This document shows positions 45,311-54,976 of a DNA stretch of 64,000 nt, in pieces. Numbering within the stretch: position 1 is the stretch's first letter; each line of letters begins with the position of its first letter. A program made the translations under genes and the position numbers. The notes beneath the pieces were generated by a model that did no database searches, was not told where the DNA came from, and saw only the letters and a list, made by a program, of their open reading frames with translations. The DNA comes from an uncultured Eubacteriales bacterium (GTDB lineage Bacteria > Bacillota > Clostridia > Oscillospirales > Acutalibacteraceae), in assembly GCA_958417225.1 (NCBI GenBank), contig CATZCM010000003.1, forward strand, positions 21,045 to 85,044. Direction: 5' to 3'.

Positions 45311-46631
45311 CTATCTCACCCACCAAATCAAAATCGTTATATGATGTAATTTTCACATCAACAAACTCTCCTGCATTTAAATTTTCCTTTGACACAAATA
45401 AAACCTCACAGTCAACTTCAGGAGCATCGGCTTCAGTTCTGCCAATGTAAACATTCTCATCCTCATCAAATCTATCCACTATACAACGCATTGTTTTCCC
45501 CACAAGAGCTGAATTTTTTCTAAACATTATATCTTTCTGCAAATTTGACATAATATCTTGCCTAGAAAATTTCACTTTGTCCGGTACTTGCCCCTCAAAG
45601 CCTGCAGCTGGAGTATCTTCCTCACGAGAATATGCAAAGCAACCCATTCTATCAAATTTTACACTTTTGCAAAAATTAACAAGTTCATCAAAATCCTCAT
45701 CGGTTTCACCTGGAAACCCAACTATAAATGTTGTTCTAACAGTAACTCCTGGAATTTTCTCACGTATTTTTCGAATAAGCGACTCCAAAGAAACCTTATC
45801 CCCGCATCTATTCATACGGGTTAAAACATTCCCTCGACAGTGTTGTATTGGCAAATCAATATATTTTACAATCTTAGGTTCAGACGCTATCACACTTAAA
45901 AGCTCATCAGAAATCTTGTCGGGATAGCAATACAATACTCTAATCCACTTTAATCCGTCAATCTTACATAATTCACACAAAAGCTTTGCAAGCATTTTTT
46001 CCCCATATAAATCCTCACCATACCTAGTCGTATCCTGGGCTATAACCAAAACTTCTTTTACCCCACTTTGTGCAAGTTCTTTAGCTTCCCCAACCACGTC
46101 TTCGATAGGTCTACTGCGAAAATTTCCTCTTATGTATGGTATAGAACAATACGAACATTTATTGTCACAACCCTCAGCTATTTTTAAGTATGCATAATGT
46201 GACGGTGTTGTTCTTATTCTGGGCCCAGACATCGGCAAATTATTTTTCTCTCCAAATTTTGAGATTTTTTGACCATTTGCTACTTTGTTTACAATTTGCA
46301 CAATATCCTTGTTTGATCCAATCCCCACCACTGCATCAACTTCAGGAATTTCCTTCACAATTTCATCCCTATACCGCTCTGCAAGACAACCTGTTACAAT
46401 AACAGACTTCACATTAACATCTGATTTCATTCTTATCGCATTAAAAATTTCCTCTATACTTTCCTTTTTAGCGTCTTCTATAAAAGCACACGTATTAACT
46501 ATAACAATATCTGCTAAAGACGCATCATTTATTATTTCGTACCCTGCAGCATTCAAAAGTCCAAGTAAAATTTCTGCATCAACTCTGTTTTTAGCACATC
46601 CAAGCGCTATTAAACCAATTTTTAAAGACAC
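45294..46631 (-). CDS. rimO: Ribosomal protein S12 methylthiotransferase
   Basis: A 445-residue radical-SAM enzyme that methylthiolates Asp of ribosomal protein S12. The N-terminal UPF0004 domain has LGCAKNRVDAE with cluster cysteines (also NTCAFIEDA and GCLAERY), the radical-SAM triad is GCDNKCSYCSIPYIRG, and a C-terminal TRAM domain ends the protein. The GCAKNRVDAE sequence favours RimO over MiaB. It overlaps recX by 10 bases and pgsA by 17. Confidence 0.95.
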   Translation of the reverse strand: MSLKIGLIALGCAKNRVDAEILLGLLNAAGYEIINDASLADIVIVNTCAFIEDAKKESIEEIFNAIRMKSDVNVKSVIVTGCLAERYRDEIVKEIPEVDAVVGIGSNKDIVQIVNKVANGQKISKFGEKNNLPMSGPRIRTTPSHYAYLKIAEGCDNKCSYCSIPYIRGNFRSRPIEDVVGEAKELAQSGVKEVLVIAQDTTRYGEDLYGEKMLAKLLCELCKIDGLKWIRVLYCYPDKISDELLSVIASEPKIVKYIDLPIQHCRGNVLTRMNRCGDKVSLESLIRKIREKIPGVTVRTTFIVGFPGETDEDFDELVNFCKSVKFDRMGCFAYSREEDTPAAGFEGQVPDKVKFSRQDIMSNLQKDIMFRKNSALVGKTMRCIVDRFDEDENVYIGRTEADAPEVDCEVLFVSKENLNAGEFVDVKITSYNDFDLVGEIDEFAK

Positions 46632-47113
46632 TCATTATCAACTCCCTCAGCTAAAATATTAATTGCAGCTTTAATATCATCCCATTTATACCCAAGTCTT
46701 CTACATGCATTCACAGCACGATTTTTTTGCTTTTCATCCAAAACCGCTCTAGGATACTTCCGATTAATAATTTCAATTATTGTTTTAACATAATCTACAT
46801 CTATCTCAGATGTTGCTTCCTCTATCACAAAATCATCAAGGCCTTTTTTTTTCAACTCATACTCAAGACGTTTTCCAGAAAGTCGCTTTAAGTAAACTAA
46901 ATCGTGAGCATACTTTTTTGCAAAGTTTTCGTCATTTACAAGCCCTAACTCCTCCAGGTACTCAACTGCTTGAATAGCAGACTCTTCACTATTTGTACGC
47001 TTAACCTTATCTATAAGCTCTTTTTTAGAATGATCTCTATATTCAAGCAAATACAGCGCCCTTTCCTTTGCCTTATTAAAAGCCTTTTTTTCATCAAACG
47101 GCTTAACTTTCAT
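46622..47113 (-). CDS. recX: RecX regulatory protein
   Basis: A 163-residue all-helical RecX protein that modulates RecA filaments. Three-helix repeats are visible: ALYLLEYRDHSKKELIDKV, then AVEYLEELGLVNDENFAKKYAHDLV, then RLEYELKKKGLDDFVI. It is directly downstream of recA, the usual arrangement; the recA stop and recX start share a base (TGATG). The N-terminus is short compared with some RecX proteins. Confidence 0.93.
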   Translation of the reverse strand: MKVKPFDEKKAFNKAKERALYLLEYRDHSKKELIDKVKRTNSEESAIQAVEYLEELGLVNDENFAKKYAHDLVYLKRLSGKRLEYELKKKGLDDFVIEEATSEIDVDYVKTIIEIINRKYPRAVLDEKQKNRAVNACRRLGYKWDDIKAAINILAEGVDNECL

Positions 47114-48225
47114 CAATCATCCACCATTATATCAATACTTGCCTTTGATTTGGATTTAGTTGGTTCTTTCGGCACCTCAACCTTTTCTTCCACTGGTTTT
47201 GCCAAAGACTTATTTACTCTTGCCGGTGTTCTTGCATACAATTTATCAACATTTTCCCAAACTTGTTTTTCAATCTCTTCTTGCAGTTTGGGGTTATTGC
47301 GAAACAGTTCTTTCACATTATCTCTACCTTGTCCAAGTTTACTATCTTTGTACGAAAACCATGCTCCACTCTTTTGCACTATATCGAGTTTACTTGCTAT
47401 ATCAAGCAATTCCCCTTCACGTGAAATTCCACGACCATACATAATATCAAACTCTGCCTCCCTAAATGGAGGTGCGATTTTATTTTTTACAACTTTCGCA
47501 CGAGTACGCGAACCTATTATATCTCCACCAGCTTTAAGGGTTTCGATTTTACGTATATCAAGACGTACCGATGAGTAAAACTTCAAAGCTCTACCTCCCG
47601 GTGTAACCTCTGGATTTCCATACACTATCCCAACTTTTTCCCTCAACTGATTAATAAATATCGCAACACAATTTGATTTAGAAATTGCCCCCGCAAGCTT
47701 TCTAAGTGCCTGCGACATAAGTCTCGCTTGAAGGCCCACATGTGAATCCCCCATTTCGCCTTCAATTTCGGCCCTTGGTACAAGCGCTGCTACCGAGTCA
47801 ACAACTATAACATCAATTGCTCCTGATCTGACCAAAGCTTCAGTTATTTCCAAAGCTTGCTCCCCCGTATCAGGTTGAGACACAATCAAGGAATCTACAT
47901 CAACTCCAAGTGCTGCTGCATATACCGGATCAAGTGCATGTTCCACATCAATAAACGCCGCATTGCCATTATTTTTTTGACCTTGAGCAATGCAGTGAAG
48001 TGCCAAAGTAGTTTTACCTGAAGATTCTGGTCCATATATTTCAATAATTCTTCCTCTCGGTAATCCTCCAATTCCAAGTGCCAAATCCAGAGACAACGAT
48101 CCTGTCGAAATCGCATCTACATTCATTGCATCATTTTTTCCAAGACGCATTACCGCACCTTTTCCAAATTGTTTTTCTATCTGCATTAATGCTGTCTCAA
48201 GTGCTTTTCCTTTATCCAACGCCAT
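47113..48225 (-). CDS. recA: Recombinase RecA
   Basis: A 370-residue RecA. It has KALETALMQIEKQFGKGAVM, the Walker A GPESSGKTTLALH, the VIVVDSVAALVPRAEIEGEMGD core, the L2 loop FINQLREKVGIVYGNPEVTPGG, and a charged C-terminal tail ending in acidic residues. Start ATG at 48225 follows GTTGGAGG. It has its own promoter; no LexA (CGAAC-N4-GTTCG) box was recognised nearby. Confidence 0.98.
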   Translation of the reverse strand: MALDKGKALETALMQIEKQFGKGAVMRLGKNDAMNVDAISTGSLSLDLALGIGGLPRGRIIEIYGPESSGKTTLALHCIAQGQKNNGNAAFIDVEHALDPVYAAALGVDVDSLIVSQPDTGEQALEITEALVRSGAIDVIVVDSVAALVPRAEIEGEMGDSHVGLQARLMSQALRKLAGAISKSNCVAIFINQLREKVGIVYGNPEVTPGGRALKFYSSVRLDIRKIETLKAGGDIIGSRTRAKVVKNKIAPPFREAEFDIMYGRGISREGELLDIASKLDIVQKSGAWFSYKDSKLGQGRDNVKELFRNNPKLQEEIEKQVWENVDKLYARTPARVNKSLAKPVEEKVEVPKEPTKSKSKASIDIMVDD

Positions 48226-48254
48226 TTTTAATAACCTCCAACTTTTTTAATACT

Positions 48255-48283
48255 ATTATATCGTTTAACTAACATAAAAGCAA
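48255..48283 (-). promoter_or_regulatory. Sigma-A promoter of the recA operon
   Basis: TTGCTT, 17 bp, perfect TATAAT on the minus strand, ending about 30 bases upstream of the recA start. Confidence 0.8.
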
Positions 48284-48372
48284 GTATACATTATTTCCAT
48301 CACAAAAAATTTGTAAAATAGAAACACAAATTCACGACCTATACTCTTTTTTACATATTTCATATAAAATTA

Positions 48373-48873
48373 CTATGCATTCAAACTTTTAAGATTTTCT
48401 TTTTTAGATTTGTGTTTCAGGTAAAGAGCCACAACACCCAAAGCTACAAGCGCTCCAACAAGCGCTCCACTTGAATCAATAATCACATCAGAAATCTGCC
48501 CACCTCTTCCATCAACAAATCTTTGATGGATTTCATCCGTTGATGCATACACTGCCGCAATACAAACAGATAATAGTACGCACATTTTTCGTTTAATCCT
48601 GTCATTATACTGAAAGAATGCCACAAAACACAAAATCCCTAAAATCGCATACTCTGTAAAATGTGCTGTTTTTCTAGTAAGATGTTGCCATTTGTCAATA
48701 ACTTCTTTTTTTTGGGTCTCACTCATTTGATCGAAACTCGGATCCATTATAGAGGCAACTGTCATAATAATACCAGCACTAAGTTCTCCTGATTCTTCTC
48801 CCGTTTGAGAAGACATATAAAATATAAGTCCCATCCATAACACAACTAATGTCCACAATAAAAACTTTTTCAC
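48373..48873 (-). CDS. VanZ family membrane protein
   Basis: A 166-residue membrane protein with four helices and the VanZ-like family features: WMGLIFYMSSQTGEES near the start, KWQHLTRKTAHFTEYAILGIL in the middle, and STDEIHQRFVDGRGGQISDVIIDSSGA. The DEIHQ...GR segment is the conserved core. VanZ confers low-level teicoplanin resistance in enterococci, but most homologues are of unknown function. It overlaps the end of the phosphohexomutase gene by ATGA, so it is translated from the same message. Confidence 0.9.
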   Translation of the reverse strand: MKKFLLWTLVVLWMGLIFYMSSQTGEESGELSAGIIMTVASIMDPSFDQMSETQKKEVIDKWQHLTRKTAHFTEYAILGILCFVAFFQYNDRIKRKMCVLLSVCIAAVYASTDEIHQRFVDGRGGQISDVIIDSSGALVGALVALGVVALYLKHKSKKENLKSLNA

Positions 48874-50582
48874 TTTATAAACGCCTCCATTTCTTTTAAA
48901 ATTTCATTTAAAAGCATATTTGCAGATTTCTCATCATCACCAACCGCAGTCACATACAATTTAATTTTTGGTTCAGTGCCAGACGGACGCACTATAACCG
49001 TACTACCATTTTCAAGTACATATGAAATCACATTTGATTTCGGTAAAGTAATTTCCACAAATTCATCATTTACTACATCATGCGCGGTTGATTTTAAATA
49101 ATCCCTTATTTCAACAACTTTGACTTTTGCAATAAATTCAAGCAAATTTTCTCTAAAAGAATCCATTATACATTGCATTTTTTTCATTCCAGCAGAACCC
49201 TCAAACGTAAAACTAACTGATTTTGCCTCATAGTAACCGTATTTGGAGTACAAATACCGCAAAACATCAAATAAAGACTTATTTTGTTTTTTATAGTAAG
49301 CCACCATCTCACATATGAGCATTGATGCCACAACAGCATCCTTATCTCTGACATATGTCCCCGCAAGATATCCATAACTCTCCTCAAATCCAAAAACAAA
49401 TCTATTTTCTTCTTTTTTACGTTCCAGTAAAAGGATTTGTTCTCCTATATACTTAAATCCTGTAAGAACTGTATGCACCTCACACCCAAAGTCTTTTGCA
49501 ATTGCGTCAATCATAGGGGTCGTAACAATTGTCTTAACAACAACGGGATTTTCACACAAAGTTCCCTGATTTTTTCTGCATGACAAAACATAGTGGGTAA
49601 GAAGCACCCCCACTTCATTTCCAGTAAACAACCTATATTTGTCACCCACTAAAATTGCAATTCCAACCCTATCACTATCCGGATCAGTTGCCAAAACTAT
49701 ATCCGGCGACACCTTTTCAGCAAGCTCTATTGAAAGACGTAAAGCCTCTTTTATTTCTGGATTTGGATATGGGCACGTTGAAAATGAACCGTCTGGATTT
49801 TCCTGTTCTTTAACAACACTTACACTTTTCACTCCAACCTCATCAAGAACTCTCCGGACAAGCTTATTTCCAGCACCATTAAGCGGAGTATAAACTACAC
49901 TTAACCTCGCTCCTTCAAAAGCGTCCTTATTAATTCTTTGACATTCTACATTTCGGACATATTCATCATAAAATTTATCCTCTATATATTTTATCCTACC
50001 ATTTTCAATTCCAGATCCAAAATCACATACTTTCACATCACAAAACACGTCAAGCTTTTCAATTTCATTAAATACCTCATCTGCATTTTTGTTTGTCATT
50101 TGACAACCATCTTCACCATAGCACTTATATCCATTATACTCAGCAGGATTGTGGCTAGCTGTAATCATAATCCCAGCTTTACAACCATGCTCACGCACTG
50201 CAAACGACAGCACTGGAGTCGGTTCAAGTTCTTTTGTAATATACACTTGAATTTCATTCGCAGCAAGCACACACGCTGCTTCTTTTGCAAAGACATCAGA
50301 TTTAATCCTAGAGTCATACGATATAGCAACTGATGGATTATCATACTTTTTATTCAAATAAATTGCAAGACCTTGGGTAGCTTTTCTCACAGTATACACA
50401 TTCATGCGGTTGCTTCCCGCACCAATAATACCTCTAAGTCCAGCTGTCCCAAATTCCAAATCCTTGTAAAATCTTTCATAAATTTGTGATTCATCATCAC
50501 TTATATCATTAAGTTCGTTCACTACATCAGCATCGTCTTTTGCAAATTCTAACCACTCATTGTAAGATTTCTGAATATCCAT
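48870..50582 (-). CDS. Phosphoglucomutase/phosphomannomutase family protein
   Basis: A 570-residue alpha-D-phosphohexomutase, converting glucose-1-phosphate and glucose-6-phosphate (or the mannose equivalents). Motifs are FGTAGLRGIIGAGSNRMN, the phosphoserine loop GIMITASHNPAEYNGYK, the metal-binding ATDPDSDRVG, the sugar-binding GFEESYGYL and the C-terminal phosphate loop VRPSGTEPKIKLY. Length matches the PgcA-like group. It supplies glucose-1-phosphate, the precursor of both dTDP-rhamnose and UDP-glucose used in the polysaccharide locus. AGGGGTA lies upstream of the start. Confidence 0.95.
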   Translation of the reverse strand: MDIQKSYNEWLEFAKDDADVVNELNDISDDESQIYERFYKDLEFGTAGLRGIIGAGSNRMNVYTVRKATQGLAIYLNKKYDNPSVAISYDSRIKSDVFAKEAACVLAANEIQVYITKELEPTPVLSFAVREHGCKAGIMITASHNPAEYNGYKCYGEDGCQMTNKNADEVFNEIEKLDVFCDVKVCDFGSGIENGRIKYIEDKFYDEYVRNVECQRINKDAFEGARLSVVYTPLNGAGNKLVRRVLDEVGVKSVSVVKEQENPDGSFSTCPYPNPEIKEALRLSIELAEKVSPDIVLATDPDSDRVGIAILVGDKYRLFTGNEVGVLLTHYVLSCRKNQGTLCENPVVVKTIVTTPMIDAIAKDFGCEVHTVLTGFKYIGEQILLLERKKEENRFVFGFEESYGYLAGTYVRDKDAVVASMLICEMVAYYKKQNKSLFDVLRYLYSKYGYYEAKSVSFTFEGSAGMKKMQCIMDSFRENLLEFIAKVKVVEIRDYLKSTAHDVVNDEFVEITLPKSNVISYVLENGSTVIVRPSGTEPKIKLYVTAVGDDEKSANMLLNEILKEMEAFIK

Positions 50583-50744
50583 AAACCAATACCCCTCTCT
50601 TCAAATAGCCTTTGAAAACAACAATTAAATTTCTTTATAAATTAAACGATATGCTTTGATAAATCACATGAACAGCAAAGTTTTAACTAAATTGCAACTC
50701 TTGCAAACCCAGCACATCAAACTTATCCCACCTATAAAAATAAA

Positions 50745-50773
50745 GTAGGAGCAAAAATTACATCTGCTCCTAC
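50745..50773 (-). terminator. Terminator after the HtrA-like protease gene
   Basis: GTAGGAGCA and TGCTCCTAC form the stem; on the minus strand TTTATTTTTA follows. Confidence 0.85.
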
Positions 50774-50812
50774 AATTATACTCCATTAACAAATTAATAG
50801 TCAAATATTTTT

Positions 50813-52348
50813 TTAACCTTTATCCTCTATCAACTGAACCTCAACCGTAAATGTTTCAGAGTTGTTATTAAACATTCTATATGAGTTTCCGCGTCGATAA
50901 ACTGAAAGCTTCACTTTATCCCCTGGTGCAGCATTAGCCATCGCCTTCGAAATAGTTTCCGGATCATAAACCTCTTGATCATTTATACTAGTTATAATGT
51001 CACCAACCTTAACTCCCGCAGCAGTTAAATTGCTTTCCTTACTAATTTCACTAACTACAATTCCTCTCGGAACACCATACATTTGTGCAGCATAGGCCGT
51101 AAATACCTTATAAGACATACCAAGGGCTCCTCGTCCAGATACATAACCATTAGCAATTAATTCATCAACAACTTGCTTTACTGTGTTACTTGGTATCGCA
51201 AAACCCATTCCCTCAAAAGTTCCTCCAGATATCTTATTCGACGTTATTCCTATAACTCTCCCATACATATCAAGAAGTGCTCCCCCGGAATTTCCTTGAT
51301 TTATAGCTGCATCCGTCTGTATAAACTTCACAGTACCCGTTGCAGTAATCCTTCTATTAACAGCCGATACAATTCCTCTAGTAAGTGAATTTGCAAAGTC
51401 AAGTCCACCTGGGTTACCAAGAACTAAAACTGGAGCTCCCACTGCCGCTTGATCGGAATTACCAAATTCTGCTGGAGTAAGTCCAGTAGCGTCTATTTTC
51501 AGGACTGCGATGTCTGTCGGCGTATCAAATCCAACGATTGTCGCCTCATATTCTTTACTATCATCAGCGTTCATCACAACTGTAACCTTACATGACTTTG
51601 TATTCCCAATAACATGCGCATTTGTAACAATGTACCCATCTTCGCTCATTATTATACCTGAACCTTGACCTGTTGCTTCAGACAGCTCTGACCCTGAACT
51701 GTTCGTCACAACGCCAACTATTGATTTTTCCACTTTTTTATATACTTCACTTGCCGACAACGTATCCTCGTCTTCCTTGGCTTCTTTAAGATTTAATGCA
51801 ATTGAATTACTACTGTTAGAATTTGGTGATGATTTGCCAAAAAATCCCTTCTTATCAAGCACAATCGCTGTAGTAACTCCTATTACGGCCACTGCTAATA
51901 CACTTACTATAATCGAAATAAAAGCCTTCATCCCTTTATCTTTCTTTTTCGGAACCTCTTTCACAGAATTATTCTGTTGATTGACAAACGGATTGTATGG
52001 ATTATAAAATGAAGCTTCTTGTTTACTTTCATTTTGCTTATCATTGTACTGTGGTTTTGAATAGTGATAAGTTGTGTCATTGTGCGTTTGATTTTGAACA
52101 TGCTGTGCATAATTCGAACTCGAACCACTGTCATGCATTTTTTGTTCCGCATATGGTGACTGCCATTTTCCATCATATTGTTGTTCCCGCGTAAAATGAT
52201 ACGTTGTATCATTCGGATTGGAATCTTGATTCATTGACTGTGTGCTATAATTTTGTCCATTATTTTCGCTTTGCGAATTCGCATACGGCGACTGCCACCC
52301 TCCACCTGAATAATTTTCATTTTTTTCATTGTTAAATTCTTTACTCAT
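50813..52348 (-). CDS. HtrA/DegP-like S1C serine protease
   Basis: A 511-residue membrane-anchored protease for surface protein quality control. A 135-residue cytoplasmic Asn/Gln/Tyr/Ser-rich lead is followed by one membrane helix (about 141-163), a trypsin-like domain with His245 (VTNAHVIG), Asp279 (TPTDIAVL) and Ser354 (GNSGGALLD), and one PDZ domain (about 395-500). The N-terminal lead contains repeated W-Q-S-P-Y-A and D-T-T-Y-H motifs, each twice; I do not know its function. AGGAGGAG precedes the ATG. It lies downstream of the two-component pair but is separated from it by about 150 bp. Confidence 0.94.
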   Translation of the reverse strand: MSKEFNNEKNENYSGGGWQSPYANSQSENNGQNYSTQSMNQDSNPNDTTYHFTREQQYDGKWQSPYAEQKMHDSGSSSNYAQHVQNQTHNDTTYHYSKPQYNDKQNESKQEASFYNPYNPFVNQQNNSVKEVPKKKDKGMKAFISIIVSVLAVAVIGVTTAIVLDKKGFFGKSSPNSNSSNSIALNLKEAKEDEDTLSASEVYKKVEKSIVGVVTNSSGSELSEATGQGSGIIMSEDGYIVTNAHVIGNTKSCKVTVVMNADDSKEYEATIVGFDTPTDIAVLKIDATGLTPAEFGNSDQAAVGAPVLVLGNPGGLDFANSLTRGIVSAVNRRITATGTVKFIQTDAAINQGNSGGALLDMYGRVIGITSNKISGGTFEGMGFAIPSNTVKQVVDELIANGYVSGRGALGMSYKVFTAYAAQMYGVPRGIVVSEISKESNLTAAGVKVGDIITSINDQEVYDPETISKAMANAAPGDKVKLSVYRRGNSYRMFNNNSETFTVEVQLIEDKG

Positions 52349-52498
52349 AAGTTCTCCTCCTAAAAATCGTAATTATTTTTTATTACCTAACTCCAAACTG
52401 TCATTTCACAAATCAGAATTAATGGTTTATGATTCTATTATAAGATATAGTTATGAATATAATTTATTCCTTTTATGAACAAATTGTAAAATTCTAAA

Positions 52499-53938
52499 TT
52501 ATTTCGGCAGCGAAAAAGAAAACTCACAATATTCACCCTGAACGCTTTTCACAGAAATTTCTCCACCATGAAGCTTCACTATAGTTTTCACAATAAAAAG
52601 ACCTAATCCCATACCATTTTTATCTTTGCTACGCGATTTATCAATTTTATAAAAACGATCAAAAACCTTCTGAATTTCCTCAGATGAAATACCATCACCA
52701 CTATTTTTTATAGTCACTGTAATTTGCGTATTGGATTCACTTAAGTTTATATTAATATACCCGTTCTGATTAGTGAACTTAACTGCATTTTCCATAAGAT
52801 TATACACTACCTGATAAATCATGTCAATATCTCCATTTATGAAAACCTTACTCGAAACCCCATCACAGTTAACTTCTATTAATTTATTTTCAATATTCTG
52901 TTCAAATGACAACAACACATCAACCAACACTTGTGAAATATCAAACCGTTTTTTACACAAATTAAGATTACCACTATCTATGCGGGAAATGTTTAGCATT
53001 GAAGTAACCAATCTCGAAAGTCTTTTTGTCTCAGAAGACACGATTTTCAAATAATGGTCCTGGTTTTCTCTATTTATAGTCCCATCTAAAATTCCATCTA
53101 CAAAACCCGAAATAGTCGTCATCGGAGTTTTTAATTCATGCGACACATTTGCAATAAAATTTCGTCTAACAGCCTCAGAAGATGCCAAATGATCAGCCAT
53201 ATTGTTAAAAGCTATTTCTAACATACCTATCTCGTCATTTGAGTCAACATTCACGCGATTTGAAAAATCGCCCTCACTAAAAGCTTTTGTAGCATTGACC
53301 ATTTGTTCAATAGGCCTAACCATTTTGTACGTAAGGTACCATACCATAGCAAATGAAAATACAAAAGCTCCCATGAACACATAAAGAAAAACTTTCAGTA
53401 TCTCCCACCTAAATTCATATAACGTAGAAAGTTCGCATGACACAAAAACCGCACCTATTACACGACTCGAATTTGTATTGCTATTTTCATAATTAATAGG
53501 AATCCCTATAGTATATCTATTTTCTTCATAAAATCCATCAAGTTTTTGCTTATTGACATATTTCCCTTTTACCGTCTTATTCATAACATCTGAAGGAACA
53601 GTCTTTTCAGCATAATCGATATCGCTATTACTTGAGTATATAAGAACTTTCCCATTTTCTCCAACTAAAAATATATCCGCACAAAACACCTGAGAAAACT
53701 CATCAATTGAATTTTTCAACATAAAAGTCTCTTGTGAACCAAGTACTCCTCCATCAATCTGAACACATCTTTCCACAAAGCTCGCTGTATTTTCCGCATT
53801 TTTGGAAAAAAGCATACTTTTTTCATTTTCCCAGTTTCGCGATATAAACATCCACAAAGTCACAAAAAGTGATATAAAGCTTATCAATATCAACGATATA
53901 ACTACCCCAAAATATTTTCTCTTAAGCGTATTTCTCAT
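52499..53938 (-). CDS. Sensor histidine kinase
   Basis: A 479-residue membrane kinase. A first helix (about 12-34), an extracytoplasmic sensor domain of about 135 residues, a second helix (about 170-195), a HAMP linker, a HisKA dimerisation domain with FIANVSHELKTPMTTISGFV (phospho-His) and an HATPase domain with NLMENAVKFTNQ and MGLGLFIVKTIVKLHGG. The layout is of the PhoR/WalK kind. The ATG at 53938 is preferred because GGAAGG is 11 bases upstream; a GTG at 53947 overlapping the response regulator stop is an alternative. The ligand is unknown. Confidence 0.93.
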   Translation of the reverse strand: MRNTLKRKYFGVVISLILISFISLFVTLWMFISRNWENEKSMLFSKNAENTASFVERCVQIDGGVLGSQETFMLKNSIDEFSQVFCADIFLVGENGKVLIYSSNSDIDYAEKTVPSDVMNKTVKGKYVNKQKLDGFYEENRYTIGIPINYENSNTNSSRVIGAVFVSCELSTLYEFRWEILKVFLYVFMGAFVFSFAMVWYLTYKMVRPIEQMVNATKAFSEGDFSNRVNVDSNDEIGMLEIAFNNMADHLASSEAVRRNFIANVSHELKTPMTTISGFVDGILDGTINRENQDHYLKIVSSETKRLSRLVTSMLNISRIDSGNLNLCKKRFDISQVLVDVLLSFEQNIENKLIEVNCDGVSSKVFINGDIDMIYQVVYNLMENAVKFTNQNGYININLSESNTQITVTIKNSGDGISSEEIQKVFDRFYKIDKSRSKDKNGMGLGLFIVKTIVKLHGGEISVKSVQGEYCEFSFSLPK

Positions 53939-53946
53939 AGAACTCA

Positions 53947-54648
53947 CTACCTTCCAGTGACCTCGCTACATTCAAATTTATATCCCACACCCCAAACAGT
54001 TTTAAGTGCCCATTTTGAAGAAACCCCCTCTAGTTTTTCACGAAGCCTTTTTATATGCACATCCACCGTTCTCGTATCCCCATAAAAATCAAACCCCCAC
54101 ACTTCATCAAGTAAATGGTCTCTTGTGAAAACTCGATTCGGATGTGATGCTAAATAAAATATAAGTTCCATTTCTTTAGGTGGAGTGTCTGTTACCTTTC
54201 CATCTACTATCATCTCAAACGTATCCATATTGATAGAAAGTTTATCAAATTCAACTTTTCTATCAGTCAACTTATGCGTATCCTGTGTTCGTCTCAAAAC
54301 AGCCTTTATACGTGCTACAACTTCTTTAGCCTCAAAAGGTTTCACTACATAGTCATCGGCACCAAGTTCCAAACCTAACACCTTATCAAAAATTTCCCCT
54401 TTAGCTGTCAGCATAATAATAGGACACTCCGATTTCGCTCGAATGCGCCTACACACTTGCCACCCATCCAACTCCGGAAGCATTATATCCAAGACAACTA
54501 TAGAAAAATTACAATTAAAAAAAAGTTTTAATGCTTCTTCACCATCATATGCCACTGACGTTGAAAAACCCTCTTTTTCAATATACAGTCTCAAAAGCTC
54601 GCAAATATTCTTGTCATCATCAACTATCAAAACACTACCCTTAGCCAT
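53947..54648 (-). CDS. OmpR-family response regulator
   Basis: A 233-residue response regulator. The receiver domain has VLIVDDDKNICELLRLYI, the phospho-Asp in VVLDIMLPELDG, TAKGE and YVVKPFEAKEVVARI. The C-terminal winged helix has PPKEMELIFYLASHPNRVFTRD and RTVDVHIKRLREKLE. The ATG at 54648 follows AAAGGGG at good spacing, preferred over one six codons earlier. It is the first gene of a two-gene operon with the sensor kinase, driven by a near-consensus promoter. Confidence 0.95.
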   Translation of the reverse strand: MAKGSVLIVDDDKNICELLRLYIEKEGFSTSVAYDGEEALKLFFNCNFSIVVLDIMLPELDGWQVCRRIRAKSECPIIMLTAKGEIFDKVLGLELGADDYVVKPFEAKEVVARIKAVLRRTQDTHKLTDRKVEFDKLSINMDTFEMIVDGKVTDTPPKEMELIFYLASHPNRVFTRDHLLDEVWGFDFYGDTRTVDVHIKRLREKLEGVSSKWALKTVWGVGYKFECSEVTGR

Positions 54649-54674
54649 TTTCACATCCCCTTTCATCTCCTACA

Positions 54675-54703
54675 ATTATATCTCAAATTAAATTAAATTT
54701 CAA
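54675..54703 (-). promoter_or_regulatory. Sigma-A promoter of the two-component operon
   Basis: TTGAAA, 17 bp, perfect TATAAT on the minus strand, immediately upstream of the response regulator. Confidence 0.82.
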
Positions 54704-54918
54704 GATTCTTTGCCATCTTTTATAAATCATAAACTCAACTTATTTTATTTTTATAAATAAATCCCCATTAATTTAATTAATTATCACACCAACCTTTTTA
54801 AACTACAGCACTACTTTTTTACAATCTAATAAATAACACAAAATAAAAACCAATACATTTTTATGAATTATTACACAAAAGGCAGAAATTATTTTATATT
54901 TAATTTACAATTCGAATT

Positions 54919-54947
54919 GACATAGTTAACGTTTTATGGTACAATAG
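54919..54947 (+). promoter_or_regulatory. Strong sigma-A promoter of the secreted-protein gene
   Basis: Perfect TTGACA, 17 bp, TACAAT on the plus strand, 30 bases upstream of the start codon. Confidence 0.88.
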
Positions 54948-54976
54948 CCATATCATATTTTGAGGAGGAAATATTT

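Noticed and set aside
48226..48372. LexA operator in front of recA
   Set aside because: A sigma-A promoter is present but no CGAAC-N4-GTTCG-like palindrome was seen.
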